Origin: Salipiger profundus
GTDB taxonomy: Bacteria > Pseudomonadota > Alphaproteobacteria > Rhodobacterales > Rhodobacteraceae
Assembly: GCF_001969385.1 (NCBI RefSeq)
Contig: NZ_CP014796.1
Location: forward strand, 1 to 64,000
Reading direction: 5' to 3'
Length of the DNA stretch: 64,000 nucleotides
A program made the position numbers and the translations under genes. Below are positions 16,327 through 24,888 of the stretch, in pieces (within the stretch, counting starts at the first letter, position 1; every line of letters starts with the position of its first letter). The notes below the pieces were generated by a model that was not told where the DNA came from, did no database searches, and was given only the letters and a program-made list of their open reading frames with translations.

Positions 16327-17193
16327 TCAGGTCTCGGAGCAGGTGATGGGCGCGGCGTAGCGGGAGACGATCCAGCCCTCGCGGCCCGCGTAGAGCACGC
16401 GCAGCCAGTCCCGGTCGGCAAAGGTGCCCTTGCGGATCACCGGCACGATGGTGCCGTCGGGGATCGCCGCGATGACGTTCGGGTTGAAGCTCGGCCAGCG
16501 CCGCATGTTGAGCGTGTCGCCATGGGTCTCGACCTGGACTAGGTCACCGCCGCAGGTCTCGGACCCCTCCTCTGCCTCGATCTCGGCGGGATCGTTGCGG
16601 CCGAGGATCCGCGCGCGGATGCGCTCGAGCGGGAACAGCGGGTTGGTGTCGACCTTGCGGCCGGGGCTCACGTACCAGTGGGTGGTGATGTCGGTGAGCG
16701 TGGGGATGTCCCGGAACAGCACCTCGAGAAGCGCGACCAGGGCGTCGATCTGCGCCTCGGTGTAGCCCATCCAGACCCCGGCGCCGTGCTCGGGTGTCTC
16801 GACGTGTTCGAGGTCGAATTCATCACCGGCCGCGAAGGTCTCGCCCCACCAGGCCCGGGCCGACTGGACCGTGCCGGTCATCTTGCCCGGGTTGACGATC
16901 TCGATGCCGATGGAGAAGCTGTTGCACCAGTCGCGGCCGTGGAAGCTCGACTTGCCGGCGTGGTTCGCGCGGCGGTTCGTCGGCACCAGCTGGGTGATCG
17001 TGCCGTCGCGCTCGAGCACGAAGTGCACGCTGACCTTCCCGCTGTTGTTCGACGCGAGGTAGGCGGCGGAATTGCCGGTCTCGAGACGCCCGGCGGTGTC
17101 GTGCAGAATGACGATGCTCGGCGTGATCTCACCGCCGATGTGATGGGCCTTCTGGAAGGTCAGACCCTCGACCTTGTGCCGCTTGACCTGCAT
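16327..17193 (-). CDS. Endolysin: N-acetylmuramoyl-L-alanine amidase with SH3 domain
   Basis: A 288-residue lysis enzyme. Residues about 20-190 form an Amidase_2 domain: VILHDTAGR (first zinc His), HFVLERDGTI (second region), NHAGKS, SIGIEIVNPG, and THWYVSPGRKVDTNP with the final zinc/catalytic residues. Residues about 220-285 form a bacterial SH3 wall-binding domain (LNMRRWPSFN, GWIVSRY). It has no signal peptide, so it relies on a holin. A C-type activator motif lies about 80 bp upstream. Confidence 0.9.
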   Translation of the reverse strand: MQVKRHKVEGLTFQKAHHIGGEITPSIVILHDTAGRLETGNSAAYLASNNSGKVSVHFVLERDGTITQLVPTNRRANHAGKSSFHGRDWCNSFSIGIEIVNPGKMTGTVQSARAWWGETFAAGDEFDLEHVETPEHGAGVWMGYTEAQIDALVALLEVLFRDIPTLTDITTHWYVSPGRKVDTNPLFPLERIRARILGRNDPAEIEAEEGSETCGGDLVQVETHGDTLNMRRWPSFNPNVIAAIPDGTIVPVIRKGTFADRDWLRVLYAGREGWIVSRYAAPITCSET

Positions 17194-17267
17194 GCAATCC
17201 CCGGATGGTTCGGGCCGGGCGATGCGCCCTGGCCTTCGGGGTCAGAATGCCGAAGCCGCGCGCGCAC

Positions 17268-17291
17268 GATCATGCGCAACAAGTTGGCAAG
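17268..17291 (-). promoter_or_regulatory. Candidate C/Mor-activator site before lysis genes
   Basis: The minus strand contains CCAACTTGTTGCGCATG, matching the motif before gene I in 16 of 17 positions. It lies between the Mor/C-type activator gene and the endolysin, the place of Plys in Mu. The core CAACTTGTTG is a near-perfect palindrome. Confidence 0.6.
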
Positions 17292-17300
17292 GTCGCGAGA

Positions 17301-17690
17301 TCAGAAGAGGGAGAGCTGCCGATCGTCGTCGTCGCGGGGCGGCGGGCCCGAGGAATTGTCGGGCGGCTGGCGCAGGTACTTCGAGACGGCGACGTCGGTC
17401 ACGTGCAGCATGCGGGCGATCTGGTTCACAGGCAAGCCCTTCCTGCGCAGGGAGTGGGCAAGCCAGGGCCGCGCGGTCGGAACCCGGGTCACCTCCCGGG
17501 CGCGCATCGAGGCCAGCGCGCGCAGTTTCTCGGCCCCGACGAGCGCCTCCGCTTCGCTGCGCCCCTTCGGATCCTGCGCCCAGTAAAGCCGCGAGCCGCC
17601 GAACTTCAGCAGAAACTCGACGGCGAGATCGTGGCCGAGCGCCTCGACGTAAGGCGCGACATGGGAGGGAGCGCGGGGCGCATCAGCCAT
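17301..17690 (-). CDS. Mor/C-family late transcription activator
   Basis: A 129-residue protein of the Mor transcription activator family. The N-terminal dimerisation part includes ALGHDLAVEFLLKFGGSRLYW. The C-terminal helix-turn-helix is GLPVNQIARMLHVTDVAVSKYL. In Mu, Mor turns on the middle and C the late promoters. Its position just upstream of the lysis cassette matches gene C. The ATG at 17690 with GAGGT upstream is preferred over an earlier GTG. It is the likely factor acting on the two motifs at 8,930 and 17,268. Confidence 0.85.
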   Translation of the reverse strand: MADAPRAPSHVAPYVEALGHDLAVEFLLKFGGSRLYWAQDPKGRSEAEALVGAEKLRALASMRAREVTRVPTARPWLAHSLRRKGLPVNQIARMLHVTDVAVSKYLRQPPDNSSGPPPRDDDDRQLSLF

Positions 17691-17949
17691 CGTCGACCTC
17701 ACGGCGGCGTGGCTTCATGTGCCCGCGCTCCGGACGGCTCACGCGCATGACAGTGGCCACCACGCCCTCGGGCGTGATGCGGTAGCGGTGCCCCTCGATC
17801 ACCACGGCGCTCGCCCCCTCGTTGCCGGCGAGGGCGCTGTCCACCCGGTGACCGATGGCCATGCGCAGGGCGTCGATATCGATGCCCTGCACCCGTTCAA
17901 GATAGCGCAGGACCGCATGGTCGGAGACGTGATGCAGGGGCTTCTTCAC
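17683..17949 (-). CDS. Small phage protein of unknown function
   Basis: An 88-residue protein starting MKKPLHHVSDHAVLRYLERV, a His-rich opening also seen in small toxin-like or processing proteins of phages. It overlaps GemA upstream and the Mor/C gene downstream. No function can be assigned. Confidence 0.55.
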   Translation of the reverse strand: MKKPLHHVSDHAVLRYLERVQGIDIDALRMAIGHRVDSALAGNEGASAVVIEGHRYRITPEGVVATVMRVSRPERGHMKPRRREVDDG

Positions 17950-18389
17950 GTGCGGCCCTCCCAGTCGAGCAGGATCCCGGCGCGATCCGCCCAGGACTTC
18001 AGCGCCTGGATCACGTCGTCGATCTGTTTCCAGTCACGCAGCATGTCGACATCGGCGGGAACCGAGCCCCAGCTGCCTTCGAAGCGGCGCCGGATGAAGG
18101 CGTTGAGCCCGTCGCGACCGGGCTTGTCGAGCTCGCCCGCCTTGCCGAGCTCGGCCCAGAGCACATGGATCAGACGCAGATCCTTGCGCGGCGCCTTCGG
18201 GCGCTTGCCGCTCTTCGGCCGGAAGCCGTCCTGTTTCAGTCGGTTCACTATCAGCGTCAGCTCCGCCTCCGACATGTCCGCCAAGCTGTCCTTGCCGGTC
18301 ACTGAAAGCTGGAGCGCATGGCGCGCCTCGCGATCAAGCCCCAGCTCCCGGCACCCGACGTGGATCATTTTCTGAAGCGAGCGGCTCAT
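17946..18389 (-). CDS. gemA: GemA-like regulatory protein (DUF1018, Mu gp16)
   Basis: A 147-residue protein with the DUF1018/GemA pattern: MIHVGCRELGLDREARHALQ, then TGKDSLADMSEAELTLIVNRL, and KQIDDVIQALKSW at the end. In Mu, GemA modulates host gene expression and DNA supercoiling. It lies between DUF3164 and the Mor/C gene as in Mu-like phages. Confidence 0.85.
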   Translation of the reverse strand: MSRSLQKMIHVGCRELGLDREARHALQLSVTGKDSLADMSEAELTLIVNRLKQDGFRPKSGKRPKAPRKDLRLIHVLWAELGKAGELDKPGRDGLNAFIRRRFEGSWGSVPADVDMLRDWKQIDDVIQALKSWADRAGILLDWEGRT

Positions 18390-18404
18390 TTCGATATCCC
18401 CAGC

Positions 18405-19025
18405 TCAAACGCTTGCGAGATCGAGCGCGATCGGAAGCCGCGCGCCCGTATCGGGATCGGTTTCGTAGAAACGGACGTAGGTCTTGCTACCCGACACGCG
18501 GATGGCCTCCGAGATCGCATCCATCGCCCGCAGCCATTCCTCGTCGTCGATCGCCAGCCGCCGCAGACCAAGGACGCGGTGCGTGTCGATCCGGCCCGCC
18601 TTGTTGACCTGAAAGGCATCCATCACCAGCACGCGGATATTGTCGTCGCCGCCCTCGGCCCACCGCTCGATGCAGTTGTCGATCAGTTCCTTCGCCGCCT
18701 TCAGCTGAGGGCCGAAGCTGAGCTGCTCGCTCACCGCGACCTGCACCTCGATCGAACCATCGAAGCTACGCAGGGTCATGTTGCCTTTGGCACCGCCTTT
18801 CATCGCCCCGTATTTCTCCGCGACCAAGGCCTTGAACGCCTGCGTCTCTCCCATCGCGAGAGACTTGAGTGCCACGAGTTGCTCATGGGCCCCCCGCGCC
18901 ACGGCATGAAGTTGGCGCACAAGCTCATCCTCGAGCTTGTCCTCCTCCTTCACCTTGGCCTGCGGGATGAGCTCTCCGCGGGCGTTCTGCCAAAAACCTT
19001 CGGGTATCTGCACTTGGCTATTCAT
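18405..19025 (-). CDS. DUF3164 family phage protein
   Basis: A 206-residue early/middle protein of DUF3164, conserved in Mu-like phages near gp10-gp16. Marks are EGFWQNARGELIP at the start, KGNMTLRSFDGSIEVQVAV in the middle, and YVRFYETDPDTGA near the end. Function is unestablished. The stop is 16 bases before the GemA start. Confidence 0.8.
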   Translation of the reverse strand: MNSQVQIPEGFWQNARGELIPQAKVKEEDKLEDELVRQLHAVARGAHEQLVALKSLAMGETQAFKALVAEKYGAMKGGAKGNMTLRSFDGSIEVQVAVSEQLSFGPQLKAAKELIDNCIERWAEGGDDNIRVLVMDAFQVNKAGRIDTHRVLGLRRLAIDDEEWLRAMDAISEAIRVSGSKTYVRFYETDPDTGARLPIALDLASV

Positions 19026-19240
19026 TTCAGAAGCTCCTCGTAGCGCGCCAGGCTCAGGCGCGGGTTTTCGTGGATCATGGACATGGCGAAGCTGGAGATG
19101 GTCGCGAGGAACGCGGCCGCGTCCTTGGGGCCCCGCTCCTTATCGATGCGACACATCGCGACCCCGATCATTCCCGCCGCCTTCTCCTCGGCCCATTTCG
19201 CGGTGCCGTCGTCGGGCGCGTCGATCTCGGGCACGCTCAC
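19022..19240 (-). CDS. Small early phage protein
   Basis: A 72-residue protein with a GTG start at 19240 and GGAGGT five bases upstream. It has Asp/Ala-rich N-terminal and helical C-terminal parts (AFLATISSFAMSMIHEN). Overlaps both neighbours. No family recognised. Confidence 0.55.
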   Translation of the reverse strand: MSVPEIDAPDDGTAKWAEEKAAGMIGVAMCRIDKERGPKDAAAFLATISSFAMSMIHENPRLSLARYEELLK

Positions 19241-19473
19241 AGCGCACCTCCCGCCGCGCGGGCCGCGTCCTGCGCTGCCCCGAGCCGGGCGTGATAGGCC
19301 TGCTGGCAGGCGATGCCGCCGCCGGTGCATTCGACATAGGCGGCGAGCGCCTCGATCTCCTCGAAGGTCACCTTCTCGGTGCCCCGCCGCTCGCGCGTGT
19401 CGATCTTCGCGATCGCCGAGCCGCAGAGGGCGAGCATCTCGTGTTCGGTAAAGCGGGTGGGTCCGTTAGACAT
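19237..19473 (-). CDS. Small early phage protein
   Basis: A 78-residue protein starting MSNGPTRFTEHEMLALCG, helical, with three Cys residues. The stop overlaps the GTG start of the next gene. Function unknown. Confidence 0.5.
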   Translation of the reverse strand: MSNGPTRFTEHEMLALCGSAIAKIDTRERRGTEKVTFEEIEALAAYVECTGGGIACQQAYHARLGAAQDAARAAGGAL

Positions 19474-19511
19474 CGGTCGCTCCTCGTTTGTCTGGATAAT
19501 TGAGCGTCGGA

Positions 19512-19892
19512 TCAGCTGAGCTTTAGATCGACGGTGATCACAGCGCCGCCGAAACCCATCTCGCGAAGCGTGCTAACCGGATCTTTGTCGTCGGCCAGAA
19601 CACCCTTCAGAGCGGGATCAAGCTCCATCGTGTCACCCCACTTCTGGATCTCGCGGTCGCGAACCTGCTTCCAGTTTTCGCTGGTCGCTTCGCTGGGCAA
19701 CTCCGGATGGCAGGTCAGCAGCGCTGCCCGCACGCCTTTTCCGTAATGCACCAGCTCATGGGTGTATGCTGGCCGATCGAGCAGGTAGGAAACCACGTGA
19801 TAAAGTGCGAGGATATCGCCCATCAGTATTCCGGTCGTGGCACTGAGAACGCCATGGGTTTCAAAGGGCATCTGCGTCATCTCTTCACTCAT
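19512..19892 (-). CDS. Early phage protein of unknown function
   Basis: A 126-residue protein starting MSEEMTQMPFETHGVLS. It has a His/Tyr-rich middle (LALYHVVSYLLDRPAYTHELVH) and a final GFGGAVITVDLKLS strand. It lies in the block of small early genes after MuB and overlaps the HTH gene. Base composition is slightly lower in GC than its neighbours. No confident family. Confidence 0.55.
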   Translation of the reverse strand: MSEEMTQMPFETHGVLSATTGILMGDILALYHVVSYLLDRPAYTHELVHYGKGVRAALLTCHPELPSEATSENWKQVRDREIQKWGDTMELDPALKGVLADDKDPVSTLREMGFGGAVITVDLKLS

Positions 19893-20256
19893 CGATTTGC
19901 TCTCCCTTGCACCTTGGGCAGCGGTTGCAGGCCCGGTACATCGTGACGCTATGGGCGTTGACGTTCTCGAAGTGGCCGGCCTTCCGCCGCCACTTGAGGC
20001 AGACATGCTTGCCGATCTCGCCCAGCACCGGGCAGGCCACGGTCTCGGACATGATCGTGCCGCGCACGACCTCCTCCGCTGCCGTCAGGCTTGCCTCGTA
20101 GCGCTTCCGCAGGATGTTGCTGACAAAGGACGCGCTGCGGCCGAGCCGCTTTGCGGTGCGGTTCTGCGAGGTGCGGTCGCATTCCTGCGCCAGCGCCTCG
20201 ATCCAGTCGGGGATCCCCTCGCCCCAGGCGTCGCGGGCGGTGTCGACGGCGCTCAT
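19885..20256 (-). CDS. HTH protein with C-terminal zinc ribbon
   Basis: A 123-residue protein. Residues about 20-60 form a helix-turn-helix (NRTAKRLGRSASFVSNILRKRY), and the end has CNRCPRCKGE, a CxxC pair likely to bind zinc with earlier Cys residues. The pattern is common in early regions of alphaproteobacterial Mu-like phages. Probably a DNA-binding accessory or regulator. Confidence 0.65.
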   Translation of the reverse strand: MSAVDTARDAWGEGIPDWIEALAQECDRTSQNRTAKRLGRSASFVSNILRKRYEASLTAAEEVVRGTIMSETVACPVLGEIGKHVCLKWRRKAGHFENVNAHSVTMYRACNRCPRCKGEQIDE

Positions 20257-20810
20257 CGTCCCACCTCCCCGAAGGCCGGCACGAAGCTCTGCTCGTTGGG
20301 ATCGAGCACCCCGGTCATGCGCGTGGTGCGCGGCGGCAGCGGCCCGGTGTCGCGGATCAGGCTGTAACGCGCCTCGCGCTTGCCCGGGATCGCGGTCACG
20401 CGCACCTTCAGATACTGGGCGCCCAGCAGCTGGCGGCAGTACGCCCGCGCCTTCTCGATGCTCACCTCCACGCCGCCGGCGTTGGAATGCGCCGCGAGAT
20501 CCGTCGGCGTGAAGCTCCCGAGCCGGCGCATCGCGCGCCACATGTTGCCCTCGGGCGTGGGCGTCTGGCCCTCGACCGGCGAGCTGTGATCGACGGGGGT
20601 GACACGCGCGGCATGCACGAAGATCTTCCGGTTCTGCTTGTCGCGGTGCGAGACCCGGATCCGCCCTTCCCGCTCCCAGCGCAGCAGGAAGGTCTTCGCG
20701 GTGGTCTCGGCGATGCCCTTGGCGGCAAGATCGGACCAGTGGATCTCGTCGAGATCCTTCACGATGCCCCAGGCGGTCTTTTCCATCTTGGATCGGAACG
20801 ACTGTGTCAT
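20253..20810 (-). CDS. Early phage protein with winged-helix-like segments
   Basis: A 185-residue protein. The N-terminal half (SDLAAKGIAETTAKTFLLRW then GRIRVS) and the middle (GSFTPTDLAAHS...) look like two winged-helix units. It follows MuB by an ATGA overlap. Role unknown; DNA binding is inferred from the fold pattern. Confidence 0.6.
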   Translation of the reverse strand: MTQSFRSKMEKTAWGIVKDLDEIHWSDLAAKGIAETTAKTFLLRWEREGRIRVSHRDKQNRKIFVHAARVTPVDHSSPVEGQTPTPEGNMWRAMRRLGSFTPTDLAAHSNAGGVEVSIEKARAYCRQLLGAQYLKVRVTAIPGKREARYSLIRDTGPLPPRTTRMTGVLDPNEQSFVPAFGEVGR

Positions 20811-21577
20811 GCGCGTTTCGCCTTTCCGCGCAGGCTCACGACACTCGGACGGAAGTCGTCGACCCGGCGCAGCTCGGGCGGCTGCCCGGTCTGGAAGGCG
20901 CGGTCGCCCCAGAACGCGAGGTCGGCTGAACGGCGCCCGGCGGTGCGCGCCAGCTCCTGGACGCGGGCGAGGTTCGTCGAGACCCGGCGGATCGAACCGT
21001 TCGAGGCCTCGACGATCGCCGCCAGCAGGTCGGGCTCGACCTCGACGCCCCGGCAATAGATCCCGACGAGCTGCTCGGCGTCCGAGACGTCGCAGGGCAG
21101 CGCCGGCTCCCAGGCGAGCTGGCGGTTGTGGATGTTCTCCCAGCGGGTCAGGTCCTGCGGCAGCTTCTCCTCCCCCACGAGGATCACAGGCGCCTGGCTG
21201 CTCTCGTAGATGTCGCGGGCCAGCTCGATCATCCGCTTGCGCAGCAGGTACTGTGCATCGTCGATGATCAGCGGCCGGTCGGTCCGCGCGAGCTGCGCGC
21301 CGATGGCGTCGACCATCGCCGGCACGCCCCGCACGACCGGTGCGCCGATCTCACGCATGATCGCCTGCGCGAGATAGGTCGGCGTCCAGCAATCCTTGAC
21401 CTGGACGACATGCGCCTGGAACTCGTTGCCTGCGAAGGTGACGGCGGTGGTCTTGCCCCAGCCCGAGGGGCCGTAGAAGGTCGCCATCCCCGGCAGGCCG
21501 AACGCGCGGTTCTGCACGCGATCGACGAGACCGACGAGAGCGGCGACATTGCGCAGGGGCGCGATGGACGGTGTCAT
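20807..21577 (-). CDS. MuB-like AAA ATPase, transposition target selector
   Basis: A 256-residue ATPase of the MuB type. Walker A is GPSGWGKTT (near residue 37-45) and Walker B LIIDDAQ (near 104). A C-terminal helical domain follows. MuB binds target DNA, activates MuA and gives target immunity. The gene lies 18 bases after the transposase stop, as in Mu. Confidence 0.9.
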   Translation of the reverse strand: MTPSIAPLRNVAALVGLVDRVQNRAFGLPGMATFYGPSGWGKTTAVTFAGNEFQAHVVQVKDCWTPTYLAQAIMREIGAPVVRGVPAMVDAIGAQLARTDRPLIIDDAQYLLRKRMIELARDIYESSQAPVILVGEEKLPQDLTRWENIHNRQLAWEPALPCDVSDAEQLVGIYCRGVEVEPDLLAAIVEASNGSIRRVSTNLARVQELARTAGRRSADLAFWGDRAFQTGQPPELRRVDDFRPSVVSLRGKAKRA

Positions 21578-21595
21578 GCTCTGCTCCTTTTCTCG

Positions 21596-23701
21596 TTATT
21601 CGTCTTCGCCGAAGGCCCGGCGCATGCGCGCGAACCCCCGGTATTCTGCGGATTGCTGGTACTCGGCGAGCCAGGTGGCCTGCTCGACGGTCATCGGCTG
21701 GCCCTCGGCCTGCATCGCCTCCAGCGTCATGGCGCGGTCGAACCGGCCGCGCGGATCATCCTCGACCGGCGCCGCACGGCGCTCGGAGATCCGCGTGATC
21801 TGCGCGTCGAGCCGCGCGGCGTTCTCGATCTGGTCGGTGCTCTGCCGGCCCCGGCGCGCGGGCTTCGGCGCTTTCGGATGGGCGGGCACGAGGCGCACGA
21901 CCTCGGCCTCGGGCAGCTCGTCCTCGACCTCCTTGCCGGCGGCACGCAGCCGCGCGGCGATCTGGTGGTGGTCGAGCTCGCGCTCGGCCTTTGCGAGGTC
22001 CTTCGTCGCCCGGATGAACTGGTTGCGCTTGCGGGCGTGGGTGCGTGCGTCCTCGACGCTGAGGAACGGCGCCGCCTCCATGCAGGGCGCATGACCGAGG
22101 TAGGATCCGGACAGGTCATAGACGTGCAGACCGGCGTGCAGATCGTCCTGGTCGAACCGGGCCGCGATCTTCTTGCCGGCGATGCGATACATCCACTCCG
22201 CCCAGTAGCGGGATCCGTGCAGCTTCAGCTCACCGTTCTTGCTGTCTCCGCGCAGCCCTTCGACACGCAGGAGCCAGAGGCGGCGCTGCTCGTCCGTTGC
22301 CCGGCTGATGGCGGCACGCTGGTAGCCCTCGTTGAACACGTCGTTGAACGACCGTCCAAAGGCCACTTCGCTGCGCCGCGCCGGCCGGGCGTTGTGGGCC
22401 TCGATCTCCTCGGCGACCACCGCCCGGAACTCCTCGAGCGGGATCGCCCGGCTGCCGTAGTTCTCGGGCTTCGCATCCGGGCGGTTGCCGGTATAGGCGC
22501 CCTCAAAGGCCGGATGCTTGGCCACGCGGTCACAGAGATCGCGGAAGGCGCGCTCGATCGGCTTCGACTGGCCGGAATACGGCGTCGCCCAGATCACGTT
22601 GATGCCGAGCAGCGGCAGCAGCCCCGGAATGTCCTCGTCGTCGATCTTGAACCGGAAGCGCGTCGGCGTCCCGCCGGTGATCGCCTTGGCGGCGAACTCG
22701 CGGCCGTTGTCGAGAAGCGCCTGCTGCGGCACCCCGTAGCGCTCGATCAGATCACCGATGGCGAGCTGCACCGTGTGGCTGTTCGCCGTGGTGTCGAGAC
22801 GCCACGCGAGGATCTTGCCGGAATAGACGTCCGAGAAGACCACCGCCTGCACCCGCACCGGGTCCTTCTCCCCGGGCCAGCGGACGAAGACGTCGAACTT
22901 GTGATAGTCGCCCTGGACGCACTCCAGCGGCACCATCGCCGACTTGTCGCGCGTCTGGTGCGGATAGAAGCGGCGGAGCGCCTCGACGCCCTTGCGCCAA
23001 TAGATCTCGGTGGGCTCCGAGACGCTTGCCTTGTACCAGCGCCGCACCTGGTGGATCGGCGGCACCGCGAGGCCTTCTTTCTTCGCGATCCGCGCGGCGC
23101 GGTCATAGCAGGAGGTGAACGAGGGCTGCGACTGGCGCAGGAAGTCGCTCTTCACCAGCGTGCAGAAGTCCGCGCTGGGTGCCGCCGGCGCGGCCTTCTT
23201 CCGCGTCCCGCGCCGATCGACGAGATAGGCGAGGCGATCCGCATGGGCGATGCCTTCGACCCGGTCGAGCCAGTTCCAGATGGACTTGGCCGAGGCGCCC
23301 GAGCGCTCGGACACGGTGGTGACCGCGAGCGACCGGGTCATGCCCGCGACCTCGATCTCCTCGACCTGGTTCAGCACCGCGAGGCGGTCGCGCGCCTTCT
23401 TCTGCGCGGCCCCGGTCGCGGCCTCGAACTGCGCCCAGGCCTCGTCCCGGCCGATCTTCGGCGCGGGCTCATCCTCGACCGGCTCGGACAGCGCAAGCCG
23501 CGCACGCACCGGCAGCAGGGACCAGTGGTATTCCCAGCCACCGCCGGTGCGGTTCCGACGGCGGGACTTGCCCGGCTGCGCCTTCCAGCCCTCGCGCGCG
23601 GCCATGTCGTTGACCTTGCGCTTGCTGCCCGGCACATCCGGCAGGCCCGCTGCGGCGATCTCGGCCGCGCTCCACCATTCCTGGCGCGGGGTCTCAGCCA
23701 T
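21596..23701 (-). CDS. MuA-like DDE transposase
   Basis: A 701-residue transposase, slightly longer than Mu MuA. The N-terminal Mu-type DNA-binding region has WWSAAEIAAAGLPDVPGSKR. The catalytic core has D in QGDYHKFD (about 265), D in LLDNGREFA (about 330) and E in KPIERAFRDL (about 383), spaced as in MuA (269, 336, 392). The Mu C-terminal domain follows. It should act on the ends seen at 30,638 and left of the window. The ATG at 23701 overlaps the ParB-like gene by 8 bases. Confidence 0.93.
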   Translation of the reverse strand: MAETPRQEWWSAAEIAAAGLPDVPGSKRKVNDMAAREGWKAQPGKSRRRNRTGGGWEYHWSLLPVRARLALSEPVEDEPAPKIGRDEAWAQFEAATGAAQKKARDRLAVLNQVEEIEVAGMTRSLAVTTVSERSGASAKSIWNWLDRVEGIAHADRLAYLVDRRGTRKKAAPAAPSADFCTLVKSDFLRQSQPSFTSCYDRAARIAKKEGLAVPPIHQVRRWYKASVSEPTEIYWRKGVEALRRFYPHQTRDKSAMVPLECVQGDYHKFDVFVRWPGEKDPVRVQAVVFSDVYSGKILAWRLDTTANSHTVQLAIGDLIERYGVPQQALLDNGREFAAKAITGGTPTRFRFKIDDEDIPGLLPLLGINVIWATPYSGQSKPIERAFRDLCDRVAKHPAFEGAYTGNRPDAKPENYGSRAIPLEEFRAVVAEEIEAHNARPARRSEVAFGRSFNDVFNEGYQRAAISRATDEQRRLWLLRVEGLRGDSKNGELKLHGSRYWAEWMYRIAGKKIAARFDQDDLHAGLHVYDLSGSYLGHAPCMEAAPFLSVEDARTHARKRNQFIRATKDLAKAERELDHHQIAARLRAAGKEVEDELPEAEVVRLVPAHPKAPKPARRGRQSTDQIENAARLDAQITRISERRAAPVEDDPRGRFDRAMTLEAMQAEGQPMTVEQATWLAEYQQSAEYRGFARMRRAFGEDE

Positions 23702-24596
23702 GGCGCTCGTCCCTCCGCGGCAGGAAGGTGACGGTGTTCTCAGCGCCCGAAGCCGCGTCCAGATCGTCCAGCACCTCGCGCACGGCATCGCCCCGCCCTT
23801 CAAGGAACCGCTTGCGCGCCGCCTTCGGCGCCCGGTCCCAGGCGTCGAGCAGACGCGTATAGGCTTGATCGGTCGGCGACATCGGCGCGGGGGCCTGCCC
23901 CCGCTCGGCCTTCCAGAGCTTGCGCGCGGCCGAGGCGTTCCGGGCCTTCCCCTCCACGAGGCAATCGACGACGTGATACCGCTCGCCGGTCTCACTGATC
24001 TTGCTGATGTCCTGCAGGTCCTTGAGCGTCACCGGGCGCGGCGCGGTCCGCAGGCGGCGCACCTCGTCGGGGCCGAGCTTCGAACCGGATGCGATAATCC
24101 GCTCGACCTGACGCCGGGACATTCCGAACTTCTCGGCGGTGGATGTGGTGAACGACATGATGTCGCTCGCCAGCTTTCCCGTGTGCTGGTTGCCCTTGAA
24201 GGTCTCAGCACGCGTCTCAGGGTGAAGCTTTTCATAGAGCCGTTTGCGCTCGGCCAGAAAGATCGCCGTGTCGAGCGCGTTCATCTCCGCGCCCGCGAGG
24301 TTGTCGTCGATTTCCATCAGGCGGGCGAAGTCGTCTGTGCAGTTCCAGCAGGTGACCTTGATGGTCTCCCAGCCAAGCTGCCGCGCCGCCGTGAGCCGGT
24401 GCGCGCCTGCCATCAACTGGAACTCGCCGCCACGGTGCTTCACTTTCCGGACGTGCACCGGGTCCTTCATGACCCCCATCTCGGTGATCGAGGCGACCAG
24501 CGCCGAGACACCGGCCTCGGACACCGGACGCAGGCGGTCGCGGATCACGATCTGATCGACCGGCAGTTCCGTAATGGATTGAATAATGTCTGCCAT
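23694..24596 (-). CDS. ParB-like nuclease-domain protein
   Basis: A 300-residue protein with an N-terminal ParB/Srx fold: LPVDQIVIRDRLRPVSE, VMKDPVHVRKV and QLMAGAHRLTAARQLGW, then an HTH (AEKFGMSRRQVERII). Such proteins are common between the early regulators and MuA in alphaproteobacterial Mu-like phages. It may mark DNA or help transposition or replication; this is not established. Confidence 0.78.
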   Translation of the reverse strand: MADIIQSITELPVDQIVIRDRLRPVSEAGVSALVASITEMGVMKDPVHVRKVKHRGGEFQLMAGAHRLTAARQLGWETIKVTCWNCTDDFARLMEIDDNLAGAEMNALDTAIFLAERKRLYEKLHPETRAETFKGNQHTGKLASDIMSFTTSTAEKFGMSRRQVERIIASGSKLGPDEVRRLRTAPRPVTLKDLQDISKISETGERYHVVDCLVEGKARNASAARKLWKAERGQAPAPMSPTDQAYTRLLDAWDRAPKAARKRFLEGRGDAVREVLDDLDAASGAENTVTFLPRRDERHG

Positions 24597-24606
24597 GCTC
24601 GCCCCA

Positions 24607-24888
24607 TCAGCGATGCCGCGTACCATTGCGCGACGGGACCGGGGCCTCGGGCGGAAGCGCGCTGCTGCGGGTCCGGCAATGCCCGCAAAGGCGGTTGTGC
24701 GGCCCCTCGCTGGTGAACGTCGTGCCGCAGCACATGCAGGGCCGCCGCTTGTTCCGGCCGGCCTGCTCGAGCCGCTGCACGACGCGCTCCGCGACGGCAT
24801 AGCTGCTGCTCAGCCCTCCGACCTGGGTGCCGGCTTCATTCAGGATGGCGTAGCCACCACGGCTTCGGATGATACGGAACTGGCTCAT
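24607..24888 (-). CDS. Small zinc-finger-like early protein
   Basis: A 93-residue protein with a basic region then CMCCGTTFTSEGPHNRLCGHC, giving CxxC pairs that could coordinate zinc. It overlaps the upstream membrane-protein gene. Probably nucleic-acid binding; function unknown. Confidence 0.6.
   Translation of the reverse strand: MSQFRIIRSRGGYAILNEAGTQVGGLSSSYAVAERVVQRLEQAGRNKRRPCMCCGTTFTSEGPHNRLCGHCRTRSSALPPEAPVPSRNGTRHR

Noticed and set aside
21128..23731. 867-codon plus-strand frame over MuA and MuB
   Set aside because: Antisense to a transposase with intact DDE residues; product shows no domain.
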